A stretch of 32,177 nt of DNA from Clostridia bacterium (GTDB lineage: Bacteria > Bacillota > Clostridia > Oscillospirales > CAG-272). A program made the position numbers and the translations under genes. The notes beneath the pieces are model-generated. The model worked only from the letters and a program-made list of their open reading frames with translations, made no database searches and was not told the DNA's origin. The stretch lies in contig JAGATW010000128.1 in the NCBI GenBank assembly GCA_017621085.1, positions 1 through 32,177 on the forward strand. The letters are read 5' to 3'. Shown piece by piece: positions 24,520-32,177 of this stretch; the stretch's first letter is position 1, and every line of letters begins with the position of its first letter.

Positions 24520-26262
24520 ATGGAATTTAAAATTGAAGGCAACAAATTTATAAAGGACGGACAAGAGATAAAAATTATATCAGGCGCTGTCCATTATTTT
24601 AGAAATATGAAGGACACCTGGCGTGACATTTTTAAGAAAATGAAGGCTATGGGTCTTAACTGTGTAGAAACCTACTGTGCTTGGAATATGCACGAAAAAA
24701 AGGTTGGCGAGTTTGATTTTACAGGCAACCTTGATATTAAGGAATTTATAAATATAGCAAAGGAAGAGGGCTTAATGGCAATTGTTCGCCCGGGACCATA
24801 TATTTGCGCAGAATGGGAATTTGGTGGCTTACCCTGGTGGCTACAAGCAATGGACGATATGGAAATTCGTTGTCAGAACAAGACCTATATGGAAAGATTT
24901 GAAATATACCTATCTCAAATCTTCGACCAAATTCGCCCACTTCTTGCAACAAATGGTGGACCTATCATTATGATGCAGTGCGAAAACGAGTATGGCTACT
25001 ATGGTGACGACAAGGAATACCTAAAGAAATTATACGAAATTTACCGTAAATATGGTATTGACGTTCCACTTTTTACCTCTGACGGAACAGGCGAAGAGGA
25101 TTTAATGGACGGCACAATTGACGGTTGCTTAGCAACACTTAACTTTGGCTCACGTGTTGAGGAAAACTTTAAGGCTCACGACAAATTGTTCCCAAATTCC
25201 CCAAAAATGTGTATGGAAATGTGGAATGGCTGGTTCGATGCCTGGGGAGACGGCTTCCACCATACCACAAGTGCAGAAAACTATGCACAGGTAGTTGATG
25301 AAATGCTAAGCTGTGGTAGCTTAAATATGTATATGCTAATAGGTGGCACTAACTTTGGCTTTACAAGTGGCGCTAACCATTATGAAAAATTTGCCCCTGA
25401 CGTAACAAGCTATGACTACGACGCACCATTAACCGAGTGTGGCGATATTACACCGAAATATATGGCGCTTCGCGAGGTTATTGCAAAGCACACGGGCAAG
25501 GAATTGCCCCCTGTTCCCGCTAACAGAGAAAAAAGAGCATATGGCAAGGTTGAATTGCCATACGTAGCAAGCCTGTTTGATAATATGAATAAGCTATCTG
25601 CTCCTGTATTTTCCAATGTTCCAAAATGTATGGAAGCATACGGACAGGGCTATGGCTATATAGCATATGTAACAAAGCTAAACCGTGATTATAATAATGT
25701 AGATATAACCTTTGAAAGCATAGGGGACAGAGCGCAGGTATATGTAAATAGAAGTCTGCAGGGCATTGTTTACGTAAACGATGATGAATTAAAGGTTAAA
25801 ATCAACGCAAAAGCAGGGGACACCTTAACAATTCTTGTAGAGAATATGGGCAGAGCCAACTTTGGACCGAAAATGATGCGCAAAAAGGGAATTGCAGGCA
25901 GACTTTTGCTTGGCAGAAGAGTACACTTTAACTGGGATGTATATACCTTGCCAATGGATAATCTTGACTTGCTTGAATATGGAAAAGAGCAAAAGGAGCA
26001 ATCCTCTTTCTACAAGGGTAGCTTTACGGTTGATAAATGCGCCAATACCTTCTTGTATCTTGATAATTTTACAAAGGGCTTTGTACTTATTAACGGCTTC
26101 AATATCGGTAGATATTGGGAAATAGGACCACAAAAGAGCCTATATGTTCCGGCCTCACTCTTAAAAGAGGGAGAAAACGAAATTGTAGTTTTCGAGTCTG
26201 ACGGAATTAAGGGAGATAAAGTAGTAGAATTTTTAGACTACCCAACCTTACAATTAAACTAA
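24520..26262 (+). CDS. Glycoside hydrolase family 35 beta-galactosidase
   Basis: A 580-residue intracellular enzyme releasing terminal beta-linked galactose. The GH35 TIM barrel (about 1-330) has the acid/base glutamate in QCENEYG (Glu157) and the nucleophile in CMEMWNGWFDAWG (Glu233). The family segment RPGPYICAEWEFGGLPWWL (90-108) is nearly ideal. The remaining ~240 residues are beta-rich galactose-binding-like domains, ending with GFNIGRYWEIGPQ. The frame opens at 24481, but ATG 24520 is the start, since AAAGGAG lies nine bases before it and the promoter's -10 overlaps the earlier start. No signal peptide or transporter gene is adjacent, so galactosides must be imported by something encoded elsewhere. 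Confidence 0.93.
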   Translation: MEFKIEGNKFIKDGQEIKIISGAVHYFRNMKDTWRDIFKKMKAMGLNCVETYCAWNMHEKKVGEFDFTGNLDIKEFINIAKEEGLMAIVRPGPYICAEWEFGGLPWWLQAMDDMEIRCQNKTYMERFEIYLSQIFDQIRPLLATNGGPIIMMQCENEYGYYGDDKEYLKKLYEIYRKYGIDVPLFTSDGTGEEDLMDGTIDGCLATLNFGSRVEENFKAHDKLFPNSPKMCMEMWNGWFDAWGDGFHHTTSAENYAQVVDEMLSCGSLNMYMLIGGTNFGFTSGANHYEKFAPDVTSYDYDAPLTECGDITPKYMALREVIAKHTGKELPPVPANREKRAYGKVELPYVASLFDNMNKLSAPVFSNVPKCMEAYGQGYGYIAYVTKLNRDYNNVDITFESIGDRAQVYVNRSLQGIVYVNDDELKVKINAKAGDTLTILVENMGRANFGPKMMRKKGIAGRLLLGRRVHFNWDVYTLPMDNLDLLEYGKEQKEQSSFYKGSFTVDKCANTFLYLDNFTKGFVLINGFNIGRYWEIGPQKSLYVPASLLKEGENEIVVFESDGIKGDKVVEFLDYPTLQLN

Positions 26263-26263
26263 T

Positions 26264-26312
26264 GCTATGGCAAATACTGAACTTACAGTATTTGCCATAG
26301 CTTTTTATTTTT
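26264..26312 (+). terminator. Intrinsic terminator of the beta-galactosidase gene
   Basis: A 16-bp perfect stem (26264-26279 with 26286-26301), a six-base loop and TTTTTATTTTTT begin directly after the stop codon. Confidence 0.95.
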
Positions 26313-26376
26313 TATATATAAGCTATCATATTTTTTCAAAAACAGAATAGACATATATAAAAAGGAGAGTGATAGC

Positions 26377-28983
26377 TTGCAGGACATAAAAAAGGGACTT
26401 AGTGGCAATGAGGTCTTAGAGTCAAGGGAAAAGCACGGAGCAAACAGGCTTAAGGAATACAAAAGAAAAAGCTTTTTTAAATGCTTTTTATCAAATCTTA
26501 GTGACCCTATAATCAAGGTGTTAATAGGCGCACTTTTAATTAATATAATTTTTATGTTCCCCAACATAAATTGGTTTGAAAGTGGAGGAATTTTATCATC
26601 AATAATTATAGCAACCTTAGTTTCCACCATATCGGAATACAGTAGTGAAAACACCTTTGAAAAGCTAAGGGAGCAAAACAAAAGCTCGGTAGCAATTGTG
26701 AAAAGAGACGGGGACGTGTGCGAAATTGATGGTGAGGACATCGTTGTAGGGGACTTATACATGGTCAGCGCAGGAAACAGCATTTTAGCAGACGGAACAA
26801 TAATTAGTGGGGAAATATCACTTGATGAAAGTGCTTTAAGCGGTGAGAGCAAGGAAATACACAAAAAAGCGGGAGATAAGGTTTTAAAGGGTAGCTTAGT
26901 CCTTGGCGGTGAGTGTGAAATATGCGTTGACTTAGTAGGTGAGGACACCTACTATGGAAAGGTGGCAAGAGAGCTAAGGGAGGACTCTCGCCCAAGCCCA
27001 CTTAAAAAAAGGTTAAGTCAGCTTGCAAAATCAATTAGCAAGCTTGGTTATTTAGCATCCTTTTTAATAGCCCTTGCTTATCTTTTTAATATATTTATAA
27101 TAGATGCAGGCTTTGATTTTAGTAAAACTCTTGCTATGCTAAGTGATGTGAAATTTTTACTATCTAAGCTTTTAAATGCTCTAACCCTTGCAGTTTCCAT
27201 AGTAGTTGTTGCAGTTCCTGAGGGCTTGCCTATGATGATAACGGTTGTCCTTTCCTCAAATATGAAAAAAATGATGAAGGACAATGTTTTAGTTAAAAAG
27301 TTAGTAGGCATTGAAACCTCGGGAAATATAAACCTTTTGTTTACCGATAAAACAGGCACACTTACAGAGGGGAAGCTAAGAGTTAAGGAAATACACTTGG
27401 CAGATGGCAATATATATTCAACACTAAACGGATTGAAAAAAAGTCCAAATGCTGAAAAATATGTGACCCTGTGTGCAAATTTGTGCAATTTCGCCTCGTT
27501 AAATGGAAAAAAAGCCATAGGCTCGGATGCGCTTGACAGATGCTTAAAGGAATATTTTATATCATACAGACAGGAATATAGGGTGTTAAAGAAAATTCCC
27601 TTTGACAGCGACAAAAAATATTGCTGTGTAAATGTAGAAAGCAAGAATGAAAGGCTATGGTTGTTTAAGGGCGCACCTGAAAAGCTAATAGAAGCAAGCA
27701 CACACTATCTTGCAGAAAACGGTGAACTAAAGCCACTTGATGCGGAAACAAAAAATAATATATATAATAAGCTATCTCTTTTAGCAGGTAAAACATATCG
27801 TGTTGTTGCCCTTGCCTTTAAGGAAAAAGGATGTGACCTCGACTCCTTAAATTTCGTATCATTAATAGCCATTAGGGACAAAATAAGGAAGGAAGTGCCA
27901 AGAGCTATTGAGGAGGTACAAATGGCAGGTGTTGGTGTTGTTATGATAACAGGTGACAATCAGGACACAGCAGAGGCAATTGCCAAGGAATGTGGCATTA
28001 TTTCTCCAAGGACCAAAAGACGTACAATTATAACAGGAAAAATACTTGAAAAGCTAAGCGACGAGCAATTAAAGGAGCTTTTACCCACAGTTGCGGTAAT
28101 AGCCCGTGCCTTGCCCTCGGATAAAAGCAGGCTTGTTCGTGTAGCACAGGAAATGGGTTGCGTAGTTGGTATGACAGGAGACGGAATTAACGATGCCCCG
28201 TCTTTAAAGACAGCCGATGTAGGCTTTGGAATGGGCTCAGGCACTGAGGTGGCAAAGGAAGCCTGCGATATTGTAATTTCCGATAATAATTTTGCCTCAA
28301 TAGTTAAGGCAATTTTGTATGGCAGAACTATATTTGAGTCCATTAGAAAATTCATTATTTTCCAGCTTACAATGAACTTGGGCGCAGTTGGTATATCCCT
28401 TTTAGGACCATTTATAGGTATTGATAATCCCGTTACGGTTACTCAAATGCTATGGGTAAATATTATAATGGATACCTTGGGTGCGCTTGCCTTTGCAAAG
28501 GAGCCATATTTAAAGGAATATATGAAAAGAATGCCCTTGTCGATTGATGAAAAAATTATATCTGAAAAAATGCTTTATCAAATAGCATCGACAGGAATAT
28601 ATGTGTTAATTTTGTGCGTTTGGTTCTTAAAGAGCCACACTCTCCCCCTTCTTTTAAGCAAGGGCGATGATAAATACATATTAAGCGCATTCTTTGCTAT
28701 GTTTATTTTTACAGGCATATTTACTTGCTTTACTGCAAGAACGCAAAGAATGAACATTCTTTATGGCATAGGAAAAAATAAATCATTTTTGGCAATAATG
28801 CTACTAATATCGGTTATGCAAATGGCATTTATTTATTTTGGTGGAGATACCTTTAGAAGTGTCCCGCTATATTTTGGTGATTTAGTTAAGGTTATTTTAA
28901 TTTCCTTAACGGTTGTAATATTTGATTTTATAAGAAAGCTTATAAGTAAGCTGTTGGGAGGAAAAAGAAATGTCAATAAATAA
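26377..28983 (+). CDS. P-type cation-transporting ATPase, type IIB-like (calcium)
   Basis: An 868-residue membrane pump. Motifs in order are SGES (155-158), PEGLP (281-285, TM4), the phosphorylated Asp324 in DKTGT, MITGDN and TGDGINDAPS. TM pairs lie at about 45-90, TM3-4 at 222-295, and six C-terminal helices begin near residue 660. The TM6 segment QMLWVNIIMDTLGALA resembles plasma-membrane-type calcium pumps, so export of Ca2+ (or possibly Mn2+) is likely; the ion is inferred. The start is TTG 26377 with AAAGGAGAG nine bases before; no ATG is near. It overlaps the S1-domain gene by 14 bases, so both are coupled. Confidence 0.88.
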   Translation: MQDIKKGLSGNEVLESREKHGANRLKEYKRKSFFKCFLSNLSDPIIKVLIGALLINIIFMFPNINWFESGGILSSIIIATLVSTISEYSSENTFEKLREQNKSSVAIVKRDGDVCEIDGEDIVVGDLYMVSAGNSILADGTIISGEISLDESALSGESKEIHKKAGDKVLKGSLVLGGECEICVDLVGEDTYYGKVARELREDSRPSPLKKRLSQLAKSISKLGYLASFLIALAYLFNIFIIDAGFDFSKTLAMLSDVKFLLSKLLNALTLAVSIVVVAVPEGLPMMITVVLSSNMKKMMKDNVLVKKLVGIETSGNINLLFTDKTGTLTEGKLRVKEIHLADGNIYSTLNGLKKSPNAEKYVTLCANLCNFASLNGKKAIGSDALDRCLKEYFISYRQEYRVLKKIPFDSDKKYCCVNVESKNERLWLFKGAPEKLIEASTHYLAENGELKPLDAETKNNIYNKLSLLAGKTYRVVALAFKEKGCDLDSLNFVSLIAIRDKIRKEVPRAIEEVQMAGVGVVMITGDNQDTAEAIAKECGIISPRTKRRTIITGKILEKLSDEQLKELLPTVAVIARALPSDKSRLVRVAQEMGCVVGMTGDGINDAPSLKTADVGFGMGSGTEVAKEACDIVISDNNFASIVKAILYGRTIFESIRKFIIFQLTMNLGAVGISLLGPFIGIDNPVTVTQMLWVNIIMDTLGALAFAKEPYLKEYMKRMPLSIDEKIISEKMLYQIASTGIYVLILCVWFLKSHTLPLLLSKGDDKYILSAFFAMFIFTGIFTCFTARTQRMNILYGIGKNKSFLAIMLLISVMQMAFIYFGGDTFRSVPLYFGDLVKVILISLTVVIFDFIRKLISKLLGGKRNVNK

Positions 28984-29908
28984 GTATCTTTACGAGGGGG
29001 CATTAATAGGAACAAGTGAGAACAGAGAATATATATCCTCTTTAAGAGGACTTGAAAAAGCAAGGCAAGAGGGCAAAATCCTTGAGGGAGTGGTTAAAAT
29101 GTGTGATAGCCAAACGCTTGAAATGCACATTGACCTATATGGAATAGATGGCGTAATTCCCAAGGAGGAAAGCGTATATGCCTTTCCCGTAAAGGACATA
29201 GCTATAATAACAAGAGTGGGCAAGGCAGTAGCCTTTAAGGTTATGCAAATAGAGAAAAATGAAAAGGGAGAAATAAAAGCAATTCTTTCACGCAAACAAG
29301 CCCAAATGGAATGTATGGAAAATTACTTAATGGACCTAATCCCGGGGGATATAATTCCTGCAAAGATTACTCATTTTGAAAGCTTTGGAGCATTTGTTGA
29401 CGTGGGTTGTGGTATTGCCGCCTTAATGTCTGTTGACTCAATTTCCGTTTCACGTATATCAAGCCCAAGAGATAGATTTTCCATAAGACAGGAAATAAAG
29501 GTAGTAGTAAAATCAATAGACTATGAAAATAAAAGACTTTTTGTTTCCACAAAGGAGCTTTTTGGTACGTGGGAGGAAAATGCAAGTAGCTTTTGCGTTG
29601 GTCAAACCGTGTCGGGAATTGTAAGGAGTATAGAAAGCTATGGCATTTTTGTAGAGCTTACCCCAAATCTTGCGGGACTTGCAGAATTAAAGGACGATGT
29701 TTATGTAGGCGATGCCTGTGCTGTATATATTAAAAGCATAATGCCTGAAAAAATGAAAATCAAGCTTGTAATAATAGACACCTATGAAAACAAGGCAGAC
29801 CCCGGCGAGGACGCACAATTCTTAAAGGACGTTGAGAATGAACATATTAACTATTGGAAATACTCCCCCGAAAATTGCGAAAAATTAATAGAAACTACCT
29901 TTCAATAA
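28970..29908 (+). CDS. S1 RNA-binding-domain protein (three S1 repeats)
   Basis: A 312-residue cytosolic protein with three S1/OB-fold domains at about 37-110 (ILEGVVKMCDSQTLEMHID), 124-196 (GDIIPAKITHFESFGAFVDVG) and 208-272 (GQTVSGIVRSIESYGIFVEL). It is distinct from the four S1 domains in the IspH fusion, so the organism has two S1-type proteins. This one is a paralogue of ribosomal protein S1 whose role (translation or RNA binding) is unknown. The ATG at 28970 follows GGGAGG at a normal distance and lies within the last codons of the ATPase gene (14-base overlap). A terminator follows 3 bases after the stop codon. Confidence 0.85.
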   Translation: MSINKYLYEGALIGTSENREYISSLRGLEKARQEGKILEGVVKMCDSQTLEMHIDLYGIDGVIPKEESVYAFPVKDIAIITRVGKAVAFKVMQIEKNEKGEIKAILSRKQAQMECMENYLMDLIPGDIIPAKITHFESFGAFVDVGCGIAALMSVDSISVSRISSPRDRFSIRQEIKVVVKSIDYENKRLFVSTKELFGTWEENASSFCVGQTVSGIVRSIESYGIFVELTPNLAGLAELKDDVYVGDACAVYIKSIMPEKMKIKLVIIDTYENKADPGEDAQFLKDVENEHINYWKYSPENCEKLIETTFQ

Positions 29909-29910
29909 CA

Positions 29911-29948
29911 AAAAGAGCCTGTGGTTTAAATATATCACAGGCTCTTTT
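29911..29948 (+). terminator. Intrinsic terminator of the ATPase - S1 operon
   Basis: AAAAGAGCCTGTG (29911-29923) pairs perfectly with 29936-29948 around a 12-base loop; the T-run is the end of the stem. It ends 6 bases before the -35 box of the next gene. Confidence 0.88.
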
Positions 29949-29953
29949 ATATC

Positions 29954-29982
29954 TTGACAATCCTTTACGTATATGCTAAAAT
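29954..29982 (+). promoter_or_regulatory. Strong promoter of LRR protein B
   Basis: TTGACA (29954-29959), 17 bases, TAAAAT (29977-29982). The -35 box is perfect and the -10 five of six. It parallels the TTGACA-N17-TATAAT promoter of LRR protein A. Confidence 0.82.
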
Positions 29983-30005
29983 TTAGGTATAAAATATTAT
30001 ATTTT

Positions 30006-30020
30006 AAGGAGTAAACTAAG
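30006..30020 (+). promoter_or_regulatory. Shine-Dalgarno with no start codon: AAG where ATG is expected
   Basis: AAGGAG (30006-30011) is followed six bases later by AAG at 30018-30020, in frame with LRR protein B. From this AAG the frame reads a complete signal peptide (KKK-LTLVIS- and a hydrophobic core). The nearest ATG, at 30048, is 36 bases from the Shine-Dalgarno and falls inside the signal peptide. An in-frame TAA at 30012-30014 rules out any earlier start. Confidence 0.8.
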
Positions 30021-32024
30021 AAAAAGAAGCTAACTTTAGTAATTTCTATGATTGCTATGCTTGTTTTCTTACTTGCTGTATCTGCTTTAGCCGCTGAGGT
30101 TAATGGCGTTTATTATGACTTAGATGCAAGAAATCAAGTAGCAAAGGTTAACAAAGACAATAGAACAGCAACAACAGAAATTGCAGTAATCCCAAGCACA
30201 ATTGAGTATGAGGGAGTAACCTATAAGGTAACAGGAATTTTAAATGATGCCTTTTATGATAACAAATCAGTTAAGGAAATCAGAATTTTAAGTGAGTACA
30301 TTACTCAAATTCCGTCAAACATGATTGCAAACACATATGATGGAAAGCTTACAAAAATCTACATTGATTTTTCAAACATCACATCAATTGGCTCAGCAGC
30401 CTTTAACCCATCAAACCAGACAAATGGTAATAACCCTGTATCAAATAGCTTTTACTATTATGATGCTCGTGCATTTATCGAAAATGGCACAGATGTTATT
30501 ATTACCGAGCCTGATTTTTCAAATCTTACATCAATTGGCTCAGCAGCCTTTCAGGGTGCTAACTTTGAAAAGGTTACAATTCCTGCAGCGGTTTATATAA
30601 AAAATCAAATGTTCAGAAAGTCCACCATCAAGGAGCTGGTCATTGAGGGCGAGGACAGAGCAGCAATTGAGTATTATGCCTTCCAGGATTGCAGAAGTCT
30701 TGAAAAAATTACTATTAAGTCTAAAAATCTAAATAGCATTGGTAATGATTTATTTAGCTGTGCAACAGCGCTTAAGGAAATACACATTGATTTGTCTAAG
30801 TGCGAAAGCGTTAAAGCATCTGCCTTCCAATTTGCAAATAATTATGATAGTGGCAACAACACAGTACAATGGTACAATTTAGAGGGCGAAAAAATAGTTG
30901 ACCTTTCTTCTATGAAGCATTTTTATAACAGAGCCTTTTGTAGCTCAAATATTGGCTCAGCAAAAATTATTTGGCCAAATGCTATTGAAACATTAGAGGA
31001 TCAAGCCTTTAGAAAATGTAACATTGTAAATCAACCAATGTTAATTAGTGCAGCAGAGGGCAAGACCTTGTCACTTTCCTACTATGCCTTTGATGGAAAT
31101 AACCCAAGCATTTTCATTTGTAACGAGGGTGTTACTACACTCAAAAATCGCTTTGATAACTGTAAGGTAGTCCTTTTAGCTCCTTCTGTTACTATCACCG
31201 GTGATGGCAACTTTAGAGGAGAAAACGGTGTAGTTTACTACAAGAGCTTTGCAGAAGGCTCTAAAGCTCTTTCCTGCGCAAGCGTTCAAATGACTGATGC
31301 AACAGTATATAACTATGGCTTATGTGGCGTAGTTGCAGAGGTAACAACATTAGACGGCAATGTAACAGTTGGTACAGTTTCTCATACAACTGAAAGTGCA
31401 ATTGATAATGCACTTTGCCCAATTGGTAAGGTATTAGTTACAGAATGTAAATATTGTGATTATATAGCATACAGTGTTGATGGTGTAGCTACTGATAAAA
31501 AAGAGCATAACTTTGACCTTTCAAGCGGTGCAATAATTGGTGGCATAGCTTACGAAAGCTATTTTGAAATGGGCTTTGAAACAACAGTGTGTGCATTCTG
31601 TGAGGCTACAAAGAATAATGACGTAGCAACAGCACAAGCACTCTTTACATGGAAGGGCTATGCAGTTTCCACCTTTGGTGAAACACTTTCTATGACACAG
31701 GGCTTTGTAATTAACACAAAAGCAATTGAAGCTTATATGGAATGTGTACCAAGCTTTGAATTTGGCTTGATTGCAGCAGGCAACAAGAATGGTGAAGCAT
31801 TCTCACCTGAATTAAGTGGAGATTTGTGCATACCGCAATCTAAGATTGCTCACGACTATTTTGATATTAAAATTACAGGCATTACACAAGAGCATATGGA
31901 TAGCAGAATTATATTCTGTGCATATGTAAAAGTCGGTGACAAGGTATATTACCTTGATAATAATGCAACATTAGAAGCAGTAACGGGCTTTAGCTATAAC
32001 GAAGTTCTTGCAATGCAAAAGTAA
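30018..32024 (+). CDS. Secreted BspA-like leucine-rich-repeat protein B, start codon apparently mutated
   Basis: From the AAG at 30018 the product has 668 residues (658 from the first ATG, 30048). A signal peptide covers the first ~26 residues, ending ALAAE. Numbering from ATG 30048, residues 45-390 hold LRR_5/BspA-type units such as ITSIGSAAF (111-119) and LTSIGSAAF (160-168). Two Cys pairs occur at CKYC (467-470) and CAFC (515-518). The last ~170 residues match the C-terminal module of LRR protein A (AHDYFDIKITG against GHNYFDCKITG). No cell-wall anchor motif was seen. The promoter and ribosome binding site are intact, but the expected ATG reads AAG: a point mutation, a sequence error or a rare start. 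Otherwise the frame is fully open. Confidence 0.72.
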   Translation, partial: KKKKLTLVISMIAMLVFLLAVSALAAEVNGVYYDLDARNQVAKVNKDNRTATTEIAVIPSTIEYEGVTYKVTGILNDAFYDNKSVKEIRILSEYITQIPSNMIANTYDGKLTKIYIDFSNITSIGSAAFNPSNQTNGNNPVSNSFYYYDARAFIENGTDVIITEPDFSNLTSIGSAAFQGANFEKVTIPAAVYIKNQMFRKSTIKELVIEGEDRAAIEYYAFQDCRSLEKITIKSKNLNSIGNDLFSCATALKEIHIDLSKCESVKASAFQFANNYDSGNNTVQWYNLEGEKIVDLSSMKHFYNRAFCSSNIGSAKIIWPNAIETLEDQAFRKCNIVNQPMLISAAEGKTLSLSYYAFDGNNPSIFICNEGVTTLKNRFDNCKVVLLAPSVTITGDGNFRGENGVVYYKSFAEGSKALSCASVQMTDATVYNYGLCGVVAEVTTLDGNVTVGTVSHTTESAIDNALCPIGKVLVTECKYCDYIAYSVDGVATDKKEHNFDLSSGAIIGGIAYESYFEMGFETTVCAFCEATKNNDVATAQALFTWKGYAVSTFGETLSMTQGFVINTKAIEAYMECVPSFEFGLIAAGNKNGEAFSPELSGDLCIPQSKIAHDYFDIKITGITQEHMDSRIIFCAYVKVGDKVYYLDNNATLEAVTGFSYNEVLAMQK

Positions 32025-32030
32025 ATAAAT

Positions 32031-32061
32031 TAAGGGACTGACCACCGTGGTCAGTCCCTTA
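32031..32061 (+). terminator. Long perfect hairpin after LRR gene B
   Basis: A 15-bp perfect stem (32031-32045 with 32047-32061; AAGGGACTGACCAC on the left arm) has a single-base centre, so the tip must open. No strong T-run follows, only AAAATTT. It lies 6 bases after the stop codon and works in tandem with the hairpin at 32068. Confidence 0.65.
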
Positions 32062-32067
32062 AAATTT

Positions 32068-32098
32068 AAAGCTCCGATTTTGTTTGTCGGAGCTTTTT
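32068..32098. terminator. Intrinsic terminator between convergent genes
   Basis: AAAGCTCCGA (32068-32077) pairs with TCGGAGCTTT (32087-32096) around a nine-base loop and TT follows on the plus strand. On the minus strand it lies 5 bases after the asd stop codon, so it can serve both genes. Confidence 0.85.
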
Positions 32099-32102
32099 AT
32101 AT

Positions 32103-32177
32103 TTATTTAATTAATTCCTCAGCAATTTGAATTGCGTTTGTAGCAGCGCCCTTTCTTACCTGGTCGCCACAGCACCA
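32103..32177 (-). CDS. asd: Aspartate-semialdehyde dehydrogenase, C-terminal end only (runs off the window)
   Basis: Only the last 24 codons and the TAA stop (32105-32103) are present; the gene continues beyond the right edge. The visible peptide WCCGDQVRKGAATNAIQIAE is the conserved C-terminus of Asd (the RKGAA-N--QIAE signature), the NADPH-dependent enzyme that makes aspartate semialdehyde for the lysine, threonine, methionine and diaminopimelate pathways. The stretch is short, but the signature is specific. It is convergent with LRR gene B, sharing the terminator at 32068-32098. Confidence 0.8.
   Translation of the reverse strand, partial: WCCGDQVRKGAATNAIQIAEELIK

Noticed and set aside
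26333-26361. TTTTCA-N17-TATAAA as a promoter of the ATPase gene
   Set aside because: Transcription would begin inside or after the ribosome binding site, leaving no usable leader. The true promoter was not identified.
26283-26948. A 221-codon open frame on the minus strand opposite the P-type ATPase gene, and another of 207 codons at 27078-27701
   Set aside because: Both are antisense to a gene with all P-type ATPase motifs in order, have Ser/Leu/Phe-rich low-complexity translations and lack ribosome binding sites; they are shadows.
30048-30050. ATG 30048 as the true start of LRR protein B
   Set aside because: It lies in the hydrophobic core of the signal peptide, lacks the basic N-region and is 36 bases from the only Shine-Dalgarno.

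Overview
The window looks like chromosomal DNA of an uncultured, probably gut-associated Clostridia (Firmicutes/Bacillota). The grounds are low GC, strong AGGAGG-type ribosome binding sites with some TTG starts, canonical sigma-A promoters with 17-base spacers, a cmk - plsC - ispH/S1-fusion operon typical of Clostridia, a YkpA-type ABC-F protein, and secreted BspA-like leucine-rich-repeat and CotH proteins. No prophage, CRISPR array, tRNA or rRNA gene was seen. The only hint of a mobile element is a pair of hairpins at the left edge.

Layout. (1) 1-3580: a minus-strand aldose-1-epimerase-like gene faces away from a plus-strand pair, a radical SAM/SPASM-type protein and a bifunctional NAD(P)HX repair enzyme. 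The pair ends at a bidirectional terminator. (2) 3582-11639, all minus strand: a tightly coupled five-gene run (CotH-kinase protein with eight Cys/His repeats, beta-lactamase-fold serine hydrolase, SGNH esterase, Mrr-type nuclease, alpha/beta hydrolase). It is followed by a secreted LRR-like protein with its own near-perfect promoter. (3) 11774-18036, plus strand: operon of ABC-F ATPase, HI0933/BaiN-like flavoprotein, cytidylate kinase, acyltransferase and the IspH-S1 fusion, closed by a terminator. (4) 17993-18406: more than 400 bases with no long ORF, holding two terminator-like hairpins and an unlisted 29-codon Cys-rich membrane peptide gene on the minus strand. (5) 18407-21519: a Cys-rich zinc-ribbon protein and an XPD/DinG-like helicase diverge from overlapping promoters. 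(6) 21530-26312: asnS, an aspartate-type aminotransferase and a GH35 beta-galactosidase. (7) 26377-29950: a P-type calcium-like ATPase overlapped by a three-S1-domain protein. (8) 29954-32177: a second secreted LRR protein, then the convergent 3' end of an aspartate-semialdehyde dehydrogenase gene.

The most notable points are these. The second LRR gene (29954-32024) has a good promoter and Shine-Dalgarno, but AAG stands exactly where the start codon should be. The two LRR proteins, 25 kb apart, share a C-terminal module of about 170 residues. A restriction-type Mrr nuclease sits inside a translationally coupled hydrolase operon. A Shine-Dalgarno plus in-frame ATG lies at the IspH/S1 junction. 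Two divergent promoters share -10 bases. All functional calls come from reading the sequence and family knowledge; no database search was run.
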